This document shows positions 1 to 10,975 of a stretch of 64,000 nucleotides of DNA, one piece after another (within the stretch, counting starts at the first letter, position 1; the number at the start of each line of letters is the position of its first letter). A model generated the notes under the pieces. It saw only the letters and a list, made by a program, of their open reading frames with translations, had not been told where the DNA came from and made no database searches. The position numbers and the translations under genes are program-made. Origin of the DNA: Pisolithus tinctorius (taxonomy: Eukaryota; Basidiomycota; Agaricomycetes; Boletales; Pisolithaceae); contig JANFAH010000011.1 of assembly GCA_024663395.1 (NCBI GenBank), forward strand, positions 682,001 through 746,000. The letters run 5' to 3'.

Positions 1-277
1 TGGTATTTGTGCATTGGCGGCCGGGTATGAGTATAAGTATCTCTGAGAAAACAGTGTCACGTTTCGATCAAATAAATCAGTCTCACGATTACAACAAGTC
101 CAGTTCCAATTGTGTAGTGTCGACCGTACACGGTCACTCACGGTATCATTGAGTCTAGGGCTATTCGCCTACCTCTCAAGCCTTCGTACAATGACAATCT
201 CTGCAATTTGTCAGGGCTGCAAAAAAGATCATCAACTTTCGTTCAGTTTCTTAAGATACGAATGCCAGTAAGAAACA

Positions 278-899
278 TTACTGACCCCCTCTATGATGAC
301 CAGAACCTATGCGTTGTCTGAGCTCCTGTGAATCTTCCTGTAAGTCCTCGACGTCCGCAGCACCATTATTTACGGCGCCCTCGGTGATCTGAAAAATGTG
401 CAATGAGTAAACAATAACCGGACTAGTGTTTTGTATTTGCACAGCCACACTTCGGCACGACAATAATAGTCGGCGGGGCACCGCACTTGTACTCACATGT
501 TCCGCTGCACCAAGCACTGGTGCAAGCTTCGCCTCAATTGCCTCTCCCTTGTTCGACAGCAATTTCTCAGCTACCTCTTTGATTCCCTGTAAAACCATTG
601 GCGTCAGGAAAGCGTTCGGAGACTTCAACTTGATCACGCCCTTAGAGAGCGTCGCGGCTTACTTCGACAGCTTTCTCCTCCGACTCAGCGACGTGTTGTT
701 GCTCAAGTTGCCGACGGACGTCTTGTTCCGAGTCCTTTTTCAGCTTCTCCTCTTCCAAAGCGATCTGAACACTTGAAGTCAGGACCACCGAGTACATAGT
801 TGAAAACTGAGCTCGTGATCGTACCTCTTCTGCTGTTTCTCTTTGAGCCCCACTATTTGCACCGTTTTCAAGCACAAGACCGTTCTGCGCGTGAGCCAT
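278..899 (-). CDS. Small charged coiled-coil protein, unknown function
   Basis: Four exons can be joined on the minus strand: 899-825, 764-663, 628-497 and 388-278. They give an open frame of 139 residues ending in TAA. Introns start GTACGA, GTAAGC and GTGAGT and end in AG. The protein has no signal peptide or membrane segment. Residues about 26-60 are rich in Glu, Lys and Gln (for example ALEEEKLKKDSEQDVRRQLE) and should form a coiled coil; the middle is a helical segment containing GIKEVAEKLLSNKGEAIEAK; the C-terminus is acidic, then basic. The second intron would be only 34 nt, unusually short, so a one-base error there is an alternative. I do not recognise the family. The frame holding through four exons is the main support. 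Confidence 0.55.
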
Positions 900-1509
900 A
901 TGTAGTGGAGGATGTGGGAAGGGTGGTGTTGGTAAAAGGTGAGTGCTTGAATGTGTACGTACTGAATGCGCAGGGACCCACAAAGCCTTTTATTGTCCAC
1001 TAACCCCGCCCTTATTCATCAATGCATAGCTCCGGTAAGGAACAAGCTACTAGGCGGTGTACACACGGGCATAGCCCGCAGATAGACAAGCTCGGCGCTT
1101 GTTATGGGCCTTCTTCACGTGCTCTCCAGGTGCCGACGCGTATAATACAATAAAAGGTTCGTGAGGAAATGCATCTTTAAGGTCGGACCTGTTGTCGTCC
1201 AGTGTCGACACTGACAAGTACTCAGGGGAACGAAAGGAGTGACGTCGCCGTTACTTGCAGGGATATATGTGTGTCATCACAAGTCATCCATTCAGAACAC
1301 ATACGGCGGTTCGAGAAATCGACCAGCAGCTACCATTGAGTCACCAGGCACGAAAGAAATATAAGGAGTGATTCTTGGGGGGAAGATCTTGACTGATAAA
1401 TGCAGCAAAAGGAAGCGACTTATGAAGGAGTGCTATGAGAATGACATGACAGGCCACAGAGGTTAGTTTCAGAGATGCATGTACTCACGTCTTGACAGGC
1501 AACTATGCA

Positions 1510-2035
1510 ATTCACCTTCGGCGCTGATTATTACCTGAATTAGTCCGTGTTTGACGAGCACGGACGAACGGACGAACGCTCTACACCGTGTCCACCAGTA
1601 GCTTTTTAAACTCGCAGACGACCATCCGCAAGGCCAATGCTTCAGGTGATCCCAACGATCTCACGACACTTGCCGTCTTCCAATGGAGCGGCTTTGGCGG
1701 TGGCAAGATTTGGTTCGGGGGAAGAGCGATTAGAGCTGCTTGGTTGGTGCCTCGGAAATTGTCCTCGTGTGCTATCTTGATCCCCGGAAGAGGACGTGCC
1801 ACTAACCGATGGACAGAAGGGGGTCCTGACAATCAAACGTACAAGTAGAAAATACGCAGCTACAGAAACCCCTGAGTGCGTCTGAGCTTTGTAGCATCGG
1901 AGCGATCGTATGACGAATGAGAGTAACTGAAATGATTATTAAGAAGCCGTCCCATCCCCCACACCTCGAGATTTCCGAGTCATTTCATCACATACTGGAC
2001 ACGTCGTCGTGACTTTCGTTTAGGCGGAAAAGCTC
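1510..2035 (-). pseudogene. Decayed paralogue of the gene at 3822-4690
   Basis: This stretch is a diverged second copy of the neighbouring locus. Both copies encode NESHDDV followed by the same downstream exon, and both carry the SPPEPNL/SSPEPNL region and the same CTCGAG(G) exon end with a splice donor. In this copy one G is missing just after the NESHDDV codons (near 2003), which puts a TGA four codons later. The P(F/L)(D/E)DGK exon near 1,680 also runs into stops. It is therefore a pseudogene produced by local tandem duplication about 2.6 kb from its partner. Function unknown. Confidence 0.5.
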
Positions 2036-2752
2036 GATCGATCGATCTAGATGCAAGTAATGATTTCGCCTTCGGGCGTGTGTGGATGTACATAGTGTGA
2101 GACGATTTCGTACATGTGCGCACGCAGAAGCAGTAAAAGTTTTTGTGGGCTTCATTTGTTCGGGTGCATCAGCGGGCACATCCCCACTTTCCTTCGAGGC
2201 CCATCGGAAGTAAAGTACATAGGAGCCTTGCTATTGTTAACTCTGCCGTGCATGGTTGATAATAGACGAAGTCACCTACATATGCATTCCGCGGGGATAG
2301 GGATACTATCCATGAAGGCATGGAACGTACATGTAGTGATATTGGAGGCAGGGTAGATTTCAATGGAATTCCACAATATGTAGCGATGATGTCAGTTACG
2401 CTAGAGTTGTAGTCTCAGTACTAGTGTGCGAGAAGCTAGGAAACTTGGCTGATTCCATCATTCGGTAGTCAGTCGCATCGACGCACAAAGGCAGTTCCCC
2501 CGATTATCATAATTAGAAGCAGAGCACTGACTCGGTCCTTAGGTGGCCTTCTCATCGTTATCGCCAACCCGGACAGTCGTTGGGGTTTTCCCGTGATTCA
2601 ACGTTGACGTCGTTGCTATCAGTATGTACGAGAGACGTCTCGCTTCGCTTCGCTCCAGCGGTAGAGATGTATATGTAGCGCTAGAAGCTAAGGGCTAAGA
2701 ATAGTCTTTGTATTGTCTGTACAAATTCGTTAAGTCTTAGGTAGCTGTGCTA

Positions 2753-3803
2753 TCAAAGCAGGAACTCTTCGAACGTGATGTTGGTGGTCACTTTAACTCC
2801 AGGATGGAGTAGGATTCGGGCGTGTTCAGATGCAGTCGAACTGCCCGAGGTAGGTATCTCGGTAGCTTCGCTGAAAAAAAAAGTATGAAAATAAAAGAAC
2901 AGTAATAGAAACAAACGCACCCAATTGTGGGTGACAACTTCTCTGGGGGAACAATTCCAGTGGTTTCTCCGCTATTTCCGTTCAGACTAACGACATTAAG
3001 AAATGATGAAGCGTACTCTTGAGATAACGTTGACATGAACTTGCGCTTCCTCGATCCTGAAGCTGCAGTCATGTTTGTACCATTATTCCGGCCGCCAACA
3101 TAGAGGGTGATATTCTTCAGCCCCACGGTGATCCCACCCCCAGCTGCCGCGCCACTGAAGTGGCCTGAATAAAAGACCATCGAGTTCTGGTTGGGAACGG
3201 GCGTCCTTCTCCACCGAGGATGAGAACTATCAATTGTACAACTAAACAACAGACTAATCTCAGAAGCTGTAAAGTCAGAATACGTGAAAAGACTCACACA
3301 ACTGTGGATGTCATATTGGCATCCCGAACATAATCAGATGACACCACTGAAAAAGCCTTCGAGGCACCATCTGGGAGAGTTATCGCACGAGAGGATACAG
3401 TTCCCAGACCAAAAACGTATGGCCAAGGGCTATCCGGAACCCTCGACTCATACTCCTCACTGGATGGATCACCCGGGACGGCGACCACATTTGATGCTTC
3501 CAGTAAGATGGCGTCCTTTGGAATTGATGTAGGAATGTACGGCCTTGCAAGTACAAACGCAATAGTATCATCCGCAAGTGGGGTGTCGTGGAATGGACTG
3601 TAAATGCGAAGCTGAGCAGGGAAGATCGCCCCCGAAGGACACTGTATCGTAGTGTCGTACAAACAATGGTAAGTTTTCGACGACCCATCCGGTTTCGTAG
3701 TCTGGACACGCTGACCGCCGGATAGCGCAAAGAAACCAAAGACTATGGTCGCTGACATCGCTGCCAATGAAACAAAACCCAGAACGGCGGTTATAAGTAA
3801 CAT
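2753..3803 (-). CDS. Conserved basidiomycete protein of unknown function
   Basis: Three exons (3803-3298, 3241-2921, 2870-2753) join in frame through GTGAGT..TAG and GTGCGT..CAG introns to give 314 residues, or 299 if the second ATG at 3758 is used. The extra 15 residues form a hydrophobic N-terminus, so a signal anchor depends on the start chosen. Visible landmarks are TTKPDGSSKTYHCLYD, a VPGDPSS loop, PYVFGLGTVSS, and across the first splice the motif PRWRRTPVPNQNS. From memory this resembles a family of small Agaricomycete proteins with a beta-rich, possibly OB-like fold; that is an impression, not a demonstrated match. Several NxT/S sites occur in exon 2. The splice phases agreeing across both introns make this a likely real gene. 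Confidence 0.65.
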
Positions 3804-3821
3804 AAGACGGATAGTGACGAC

Positions 3822-4690
3822 TTACCCACACAGGTACCCCAACCCCAACGACTTGTGAAAATCCCAACAGACATCCCTGCGCAAGAGGCTAATATACGAG
3901 TAACATGGCAGAATAGTAAAACCCACATGTCTCGTATCTACCGGTTGTGACAAACCTTTTCCGTTCTATTGGTCCGAGAAAAGTTGGTCTCTTCCCCAAA
4001 AGAATGGTGTACGCCAAGGAATCCGTATATACACAGTCTACGTGTTCGCACTGAGCACATCCATGCGACTCACCTTCAGCACTGATTATTATCTGAATAC
4101 GTCCATGGCTGACGAGCGTGGACGAACGCGTTATATCGTGTCCACCTGTGGCTTTTTGAATCGGAAGACGACCGTCCACAAGGCCGGCATTTCCGGTCGT
4201 TCCAGTCATCCCATAATACTTGCCATCATCAAACGGGGCTTCTTCCGTAGTGACAAGATTTGGTTCAGGGGGAGAGAGTTTCGAGCAGATCAGTTGATGA
4301 CGACCAAGCGCGCGTTATCTTCGTGTGTTGTCTTGATCGCTTCTAGGGAGCATGGACGTCTTTGACTAATAAATAGGAGTCGATTTTTTGTGGGTCCCGA
4401 CAATCGAACATACAAGTGGAAGGTATACCGCACAAATTGCTGGGTGCGTCCGAGTTCGTAGTATCGCAGCAAACACTGTGATGAACGAAACTACGACGTA
4501 GCTCAAACGAGATAACATGCGTGGCCGACTCACCAAATATCATAAACGCAATCTGGGAATTAGAAAGCCGTCGCATCCCCCGTACCTCGAGATTTCTGAG
4601 TCGCTTCGTCACATGCTGGACCACGTCGTCGTGACTTTCATTTATGCCGAAATGCTGAGCGAATCCGAGTAGGCTTTTGTCATGCGTTGA
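3822..4690 (-). pseudogene. Fragmentary gene, probable degraded membrane-protein locus
   Basis: On the minus strand several exon-like blocks follow one another. One block contains NESHDDVVQHVTKRLRNLE and ends at a GTACGG donor near 4,590. A second encodes SPPEPNLVTTEEAPFDDGKYYGMTG and continues through LPIQKATGGHDITRSS to a GTGAGT donor near 4,070. A last block ends LGLGYLCG and TAA at 3822. The block between 4,540 and 4,340 cannot be joined cleanly, and the sequence upstream of 4,690 changes frame. It shares clear homology with 1,510-2,035. I cannot name the protein. It could be a real gene with an unresolved exon structure, or a pseudogene slightly less decayed than its partner. Confidence 0.4.
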
Positions 4691-4791
4691 AGACTGGTGT
4701 GGCGCTTAGTGTCGATGAAACCTCTTGAATCGTACTAGAAGGCGCCGTGGACGCTGAAGATACTATACGAGTACGACAGGATAGTAGCGGA

Positions 4792-5085
4792 CTAGGTGGG
4801 TCGCAGGGACGATTGGCTTGTATGATAGCTTCGCTTTGGATGAAATGCTACTGCGACTGCCGTGGTTGAAGAGTCAAGAATTAAGATACGCAACCAAGTT
4901 AACGAATGGCTCGGGCGGTCGGTCGGATCAAGCAGGCGCACATTGTCAAGCACCCCTTTACATATGAACTTAAAGCTACGCAAACGCGAACGTAGCATAT
5001 ATAATAACGGACGATGTAGATATCCAATGAGGTTACAAAATAGTACTGCCAAGAGTACAGTCGTAAGTGCAAGGATGTGGCTCAT
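4792..5085 (-). CDS. Possible N-terminal exon of a membrane protein
   Basis: A 97-codon frame opens with ATG at 5085. Residues 5-25 (LALTTVLLAVLFCNLIGYLH) form a clear hydrophobic segment followed by a basic stretch RSRLRSF, which fits a signal anchor. The frame stops at 4792 with no recognised domain. Downstream on the same strand a Ser/Thr-rich reading continues in another frame towards the fragmentary gene at 3822-4690, so this may be the 5' part of that locus. No motif identifies the product. Confidence 0.3.
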   Translation of the reverse strand: MSHILALTTVLLAVLFCNLIGYLHRPLLYMLRSRLRSFKFICKGVLDNVRLLDPTDRPSHSLTWLRILILDSSTTAVAVAFHPKRSYHTSQSSLRPT

Positions 5086-5304
5086 GACAGGATGTTAGTA
5101 TCTAGATAGCCATAAGATCAGTCCAAGTACTAAATGAGGGGATAAGGATGGGGTCTTGAGAACGGATGGAGGGTAACAAGTATACTACATACTGTTGTAA
5201 AATCCATGGGTGATGCAAAAGAAGAGCGAATAAAGAAGCGAAGCGTCCCACGGCGCGGCAGCAAGATGTCCCAATGTACGTGTTCGCAGTTCGGAGGTAA
5301 TCAT

Positions 5305-6480
5305 TCACCGCTCGGGCAGTGAGATTAGTTCTGAACTTGACTTATCGGGAGAGTCCGGCTCCGAGGAAGCGATAATGGTACCATCAGGGTCGAGGCTGGG
5401 ATCCGGATCCACTTGCAAGCGCGATGAGTTGTACTCGATACTCTCCTGGTCCCCATCATTCGGAGGCCGTGGAGACGGAGGAACAAGGCGCTCTAACAGA
5501 TCATATGCCATTGAATGTTCGGGATGACGATCTCTAGAAGAACTTCCCCGGTAACCAGAATGAGAAGAGGACACCGAATCGGCGAAGAACATATAGAAGT
5601 AGCGTGACGAAGATCTCGCTGGGAGACCGTGCCAGTACCTTGGACCCTCGGGGCACAGGGGAGGCGCGGATGTATTATTTGGAGGAAAAAGTCCTGACGG
5701 GGCAGCTTCACATGGTTTATGTCGTGTGCCAAGCGGATTCCCGCTGAAGAAGATCATATCAGCCCTGAACACATCAAAAACGGAATGATGAATGATTTAC
5801 CATATCGCACAACCGACCGGTTCCCTGACGCACCCGCAGGGACTGCGTATTAGCTTGACGATCGGGGGGCGCTCAAAATAGCAAGGATCTATGGGTATGA
5901 CTGCGGAAGTAGCTTCGTGTTTGCCCACCCATACGCTGGTGCGCACGCGCCGCCAAGCGCGAAGATGAACGACGGCTCCGCAACCATTCGTGAGACGAGC
6001 GTCTCGCCGCCGAGGCGCTCGTATAGCGGGAGAAGAAGGTAAAGGGGAGGGTGGTTGATAAGGGCCACGTCCCACTGTCAATTCCAGCGTCGGATCTTCT
6101 CCGCCGCAGTATAGGACGTGGTCAAAGGGATCTGGGCCTGAAGTGAGCCTAACTTCCGCAGAGAGCGACGCGGTATCGTCTGCCTGCTCCCACGCCTGAG
6201 TGTAATCATCATCGCCATCGTCGTCATCTCGGGGGTCCATCCAAGATGGAGAAGCCGGTGTTATGATAGTTGGAGGCGTTGTACGACCGCTTTCGTGACG
6301 CTGAGAGTGTATGGCATTATGGTCGAGTCTCATTGCGCCCCTCCTTCTCAGACGAGATGCTTCGCCAGTACGTAGCAAGTCTGAAAGAACTATAGAGTCA
6401 TCGACATCTGTCAGCTGAACAGAATCCAATGGTTCTGGCTGTGGAGATGATGGTGGGTCTGGTCTGTAAAGAAGAGGCAT
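5305..6480 (-). CDS. Conserved fungal protein with CxC..CxxC motif, unknown function
   Basis: Two exons (6480-5801 and 5743-5305) separated by a 57-nt GTAAAT..CAG intron give 372 residues. Splicing rebuilds the motif CGCVREPVGCAICGNPLG across the junction, with a further Cys at TRHKPC; this four-to-five-Cys arrangement suggests a metal-binding knuckle. The N-terminal half is acidic and low in complexity (a DDDDGDDD run), and there is an Arg-rich segment around RAPRRRDARL. Downstream of the Cys motif comes a conserved block with GPRYWHGLPAR and YFYMFFADSVSS, then a long acidic Ser/Pro tail. This is a conserved hypothetical family in Agaricomycetes as I remember it; no activity is known to me. 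The start is taken as the first ATG, at 6480. It is divergently transcribed from the phytase gene. Confidence 0.75.
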
Positions 6481-7054
6481 CGTGTGATGGTGAGTGTCGC
6501 AATCCAAAGAATGACCCGGCGTCCTTGCAAAGGGATGTCATACTGCTGATTACGTCAGCCCACCGACGAATAAGGATAACCACGCCCTAAAACTAGGCTT
6601 TGCAGGGGATGTTCTCCAGTCTGCTCACCAAGAGTCCTCCAGAGGTGTTCGGCGTGCAAGTGGTCATAGTACGAACACAGTATTCGCTTGTGACATGGAG
6701 GCTGGCGCACATCAAACGCTTAAGCTTGAAATCGTTTAGACCCGAGTGTCCTTGGTGACATCATCGCCCCAAAGTCGTGTTTATGTAACCAGTCAGCTGA
6801 ACAGCTGGTCAACCTCAGCCAGCCCGATCGTGAGAGGCCTTCTGGTATCGTGCACCACTCGATGAACTTCTCGACCCACAGTCAGTACATATTCAACCTG
6901 CGGTGCACAGCCTGACAGGCGCTCTGCGAATGGTCTTGCTAAACTTGGCAGCAACGTGCGAGGTGCCAGGCTCCATCGTTATGGCATAGCGAACGTGTCC
7001 GAGCACTACTCGGCCAGCATCTCTTCCAGCAACCACATCCTTCTCATTGCAATA
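6481..7054. promoter_or_regulatory. Shared intergenic region between divergent genes
   Basis: This 574-bp interval lies between the starts of the Cys-motif gene (minus) and the phytase gene (plus), so it should hold both promoters. I see no convincing TATA box. A short palindromic cluster with two CAGCTG cores occurs near 6,794-6,808 (CAGCTGAACAGCTG). No CACGTG phosphate-response site is visible, although fungal phytases are often controlled by phosphate. Confidence 0.35.
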
Positions 7055-8883
7055 ATGCACGTCAAGGACAGTCTGCTACCCGAATTTCTCCCTTTGATCG
7101 ATGAATCCGTCCTGGATAGGACGAATTATGACAGCCACAGAGTTAGACGGCGTTTTCTGCGGTGTGCCTCTCTTGTAGTCCTGGGGATCATCTTATCGGT
7201 CAGTTACTTCCAGTACGGGCGCTGGCACTCCTGTCGCAGCCCGCATCTTGTCTTCAAAGATGTCACTCCGATGCCCCCGGAAGCTTTTCAGCGCACCTGG
7301 GCTGCTTACTCACCCTATTATCCCGCTGCACGTTACACGTCTCCTCCAGACAATTGTGTTATCACACAGGTGCGCTCTCTATCTCTGTGACCACTCAGAG
7401 TGCTTCAACGTACAATCATCCTTTACAAAAGGTCAATCTGGTGCGTCGCTATCATGGTTATCCCTACGTGGCATCGTACCCATAACCATCATCCAGCTCC
7501 AAAGACATGGTGCCAGATACCCCACTGGAGGCCAGACGACTAGAATTCAAGCACCCCTCGAGAAACTACGTGGAGTCCGCACTTACGCGAACGCTTCCTT
7601 TGACTTCTTGCGTTACTTCGAATGGGATCTTGGCGTAAGCGATATGATATCCTTGGGGACTCAACAGTACGACTATTTCGCTGGGCCCGCTGTTGTCGTT
7701 TATCCCTCTGAGTGATCAACCCACTACAGGATGTTCGAGTCCGGTATAGAACACTACACCAGATACCGACACCTATTTTCGAGTGAGCATTTACCATTTG
7801 TAAGGGCTTCGGACAGCGACCGCGTTGTCAAGTCTGCCGTGGTGTGGGCCGATGGTACGTATTTTTTCTCAGTTGTTTTCCTAACCCTCACGCGATCCGC
7901 AAGGTATTTCTTATGCAAGTGATGACGTATACCATCCGGAAACTTCCGTGATCCTTCCCGAGGTAGACGGTGTAAGTGATCTCTCGTGCAAAACAACTGT
8001 CATCCTCCGAACCTTAGTTTTCATGCATTCCAGGCGAACAACACACTGGATGATTCCATGTGCCCCAACGCCAACAGCCTAAAAGAAGTACCAGACGCGT
8101 GGCGCGACACCTTTGCCCCTCTCATTGCGGCTCGTTTCAACGAGGCGGCTCCGGGTGCAGACTTTGATGCTGAGGATGTCGTCGAACTCATGCCCCTCTG
8201 CGCGTTCGAGACGCTTTTCCATAGGACAACTAGCCCATTCTGCGACCTCTTCACTTTCGAGGAATTCAAAGCACACGAATATTATACCGATTTGTCAAGA
8301 TATTACAAGACGGGGTGCGTGTCATGACTTCTCCCATATCCATTCCATGACTCCCGCTTACTATCTTGCCTAACAAAGGCCCGGGAACCCTCTTGGCCCC
8401 ATCCAAGGCGTGGGCTACGTCAATGAACTCCTCGCACGTCTAACCTCCAAACCCGTCGAGGACCACACCCAGACTAATTCTACACTGGACTCGTCACCTG
8501 ACACATTCCCTCTGAACAAGACGTTTTATGCAGATTTTTCGCACGACAATCAGATGGTTGCAATTTACAGTGCATTGGGCTTGTTCCAAGATGGGAATGA
8601 GAGAGTACCGAGTGCGGAAGAAATGAATCCGAGGAGAAGCTGGAGGATTTCAAACATGACACCATTCTCAGCTAGGATGATTGTGGAGAAGTTGATGTGT
8701 GACGGCAGAGGCGTTGAGAAGAGGGAGTATGTCAGGATCCTTGTCAATGATGCGGTGCAACCGTTGACGTTTTGTGGGGCTGGAGAGGATGGGGTATGTG
8801 CTCTTGAAGATTTTGTGGAGAGTCAGGCGTACGCAAGAGGAAATGGAAACGGGGACTGGGAGAAATGCTTTGAATCCGATTAA
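7055..8883 (+). CDS. Membrane-anchored histidine acid phosphatase / phytase
   Basis: This enzyme would release phosphate from phytate or other phosphomonoesters outside the plasma membrane. Seven exons join in frame: 7055-7369, 7432-7440, 7497-7666, 7730-7854, 7904-7971, 8034-8314 and 8379-8883, giving 490 residues. The catalytic RHGARYPT is at residues 111-118 and the proton-donor HD in SHDNQM at 378-379; ASDSDRVV is the usual substrate-pocket region. Residues about 34-52 form a transmembrane segment preceded by RRR, predicting a type II membrane protein rather than a freely secreted phytase. Conserved cysteines occur at CVITQ, at the SMCPN region and near the C-terminus. Exon 2 is only 9 nt (codes VNL) and is needed to make QVNLLQRHGARYPT. 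The length matches fungal phytases plus an anchor. Confidence 0.95.
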
Positions 8884-9860
8884 CGCACGATAATTCTACT
8901 GGTAGACGGCTCGCGGAACGATCAAGTATAGAAGTTACTGTCATGTTCTCAGAATAACTGCCTGTGGGCACTGAAATTTGGGCGAGTTTCACGCAATCAA
9001 CTTCTACAGTGCTCTCTGTAATTTCGGCGGATATGTAATGGCGCTCAATTGTAGCGACAATCGTTAATGTCGATGATTCACAGGACGTTCGAGCCAGGTA
9101 TGGATATCGTACAAAAGGACGCATGACCTTCAACTTCTCCCTCTGACCCAACGAAGGCACGACGATAATGGTTCCCGGTCCATTTCTGGTAGATAGTCGA
9201 TACCTGTTTCTGGGTATGGTTCATTAGTTACTACCATGGATTGGGATTTCTCGGGATGAACTGAATCGAGTGCCACATCGTACTAAAAAGCTCCACCGAG
9301 GATCTGTATGCTTGTTAGCATTGCAAAGCGATGTGAGGTTATGCTTACAGTGAGGTACACGCAACCGCCCCAGCGTGGATTTTTTCCATCTTCACCCTGA
9401 TTTACGCATTTTGGACCTGGCAAAACCCAGTGAAGGAAATTCATCTATAACTGACGACACGGAAGTACGTTGCAGTCATCAGACGCAAAAGTGGAAATTG
9501 GAGCCGAAATCTTTGATTGATCAATATTGACGTAAAGGTGCGCCTGGCGTTCCTCAACGTTTTGAACGGATGATACGACAAATGGTCATTGTGCCCCAAT
9601 GCTTACGGAGCTCTCTAGGGGAACAGCCAAGTAACTAACTACCACTGGTGTACGTGGCTTTTACAGGATCCGTGGCCGGCAGTGCTAAATGGTGCTGAGA
9701 AAAGTTTTGGTGAGTCAGGTTCCGCATATTATTGGCATGTCACGGATTTCGCTGCTGATCAAGGCCGGTGCCTCATTTCCCTTTCTGCACCACCATGCTC
9801 GGTGTCCATAGGCATGAACTGCATGCCAATGGATGAGGTTCTACGAATGTGGCTTGCGCG
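8884..9860. other. Non-coding stretch with no recognised gene
   Basis: After the phytase stop codon there is almost 1 kb with only short antisense or chance frames. I see no splice-linked frame, repeat or RNA structure. It ends where the segment duplicated at 38.8 kb begins. Confidence 0.5.
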
Positions 9861-10975
9861 CCCTTCCCTAGACCCTCGCGTTCCGATGACGATAACTTGA
9901 TGCCTGGCATTGGGCACCCCGCCGTTCCGATAGAAATAATAGATTCCGAGCGACCCGATAACTTTTGCAACCAGTTCCATCCATCTGCGTCAGGCATCCA
10001 CCTCAGCGAACCTCTCACTCATTCCAATGTTTTCTGGTTCACCACCTCAGGCAGTTGAAGGTCCCCCGACGGACTTTCAGAGACTTACCCCAGGTTATAC
10101 CGTTTGTCTAGATGAGCTCTTCGACGAACGTACCGGTCGCTTTCTTGGCGTCCAACTCTACGAAGAAAAGTCTACCGAAGTTGCCGTTATGAACACCAAA
10201 CAGACAGACCTCACGCTGTCCCTCTCTAACTCGCTCGATAAGAAAGCAAGTCTCCTTGACATTCAGGCGAGTTTCCCCCTCGATGCCCGTGGCGGTATCG
10301 TCAAGGTTGAGGGATCTACATCCTACCTAAGCGATGCCAAGAGAAACAGTCAAGCGCGGCCATGGATCCTGGTGCTCAAGGTGCGGACGAAGGAATGTCG
10401 ACTAATACTTTCCGAGAAGGGGATGGTTACAAACGTCCTCGACGTGGTAAAAACAAAGTACATTGCTGAGAAGCGTGCAACGCATTTCGTGTCCTCTATC
10501 GTCTATGGAGGTGACAAATGAAGAGAGCATTGAAGGAAAATTCAGGCTCGAACCCGATCAGGCAGTTTCCCCTAGTGCCAAAGTCGGTGTGAAGATCAAA
10601 GCACAGTTTGTGGGCATGAACTCTAAGTTTGACTTAGTCGTAAGTGATCATCCTCGAATGCGTCATTGCGAATGGACCACTAGTAAACTTTCAGGCGCAC
10701 GGCGACGTCGAACTCGAGAGTGTTCCCGTCAAATCTGCAGATGTGCTCGATATCATTCCTTAGATGACCAAGCTTCTCTTTGGCGATCCAGGCAACGGTG
10801 CGCTTAAAGGTGTCCCTCCAGGCTATTTCGAAAACCATTTTTGACAATGCTCAGGTCGCCGTCTGTGTACCGGACAAGACAGACGCTCATCAACGAGGCC
10901 TTCGCAGTCTTCGCAGAGCTCGAAGACGTTCGCAATCGGTTCCATGTGTTCGTCGACAGGACGAGAGTGTAGAGT
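9861..10975 (+). repeat. Segmental duplication, left copy (partner 38,757-39,890)
   Basis: The block is similar at nucleotide level to 38,757-39,890 in the same orientation. Shared stretches include the CGTCAGGCATCCACC region near 9,988 / 38,871, the whole SNTX-like exon, the intron beginning GTAAGTGATCATCCTCGAAT, and the following exon. It contains the 5' part of an SNTX-like gene on plus and, on minus, the first exon of a divergent gene (YFYRN..VIVIG here, YFYRDT..VIAIG in the partner). Differences are scattered plus several deletions. Because the rest of the divergent gene exists only at the right-hand locus, this copy is probably the derivative. Confidence 0.8.
10027..10975 (+). pseudogene. 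Broken SNTX/MACPF-like (stonustoxin-related) gene, copy 1
   Basis: The reading frame from ATG 10027 matches the fungal family that shares the N-terminal MACPF-like domain of stonustoxin-type cytolysins; conserved signs are LFDERTGRFLGVQLY near the start and KRATHFVSSIVYGG about 155 residues on. Members of this family are often called toxin-like, but most fungal ones have no shown toxicity. Compared with copy 2, about 38 bp are missing after the YGG codons (near 10,507) between two short TAYGGAG repeats, so the frame closes at 10,521. About 9 bp are missing further on, and TAG codons appear near 10,764 and 10,972. The gene cannot make a full protein. The N-terminal start region, damaged in copy 2, is intact here. 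Confidence 0.75.

Noticed and set aside
1988..2363. Short frames on both strands near 2.1 kb
   Set aside because: They overlap each other, lack splice signals and are partly the tail of the decayed paralogue.
8744..9160. 138-codon minus-strand frame overlapping the phytase 3' end
   Set aside because: Antisense to a well-supported exon, no family signature and no splice partners.
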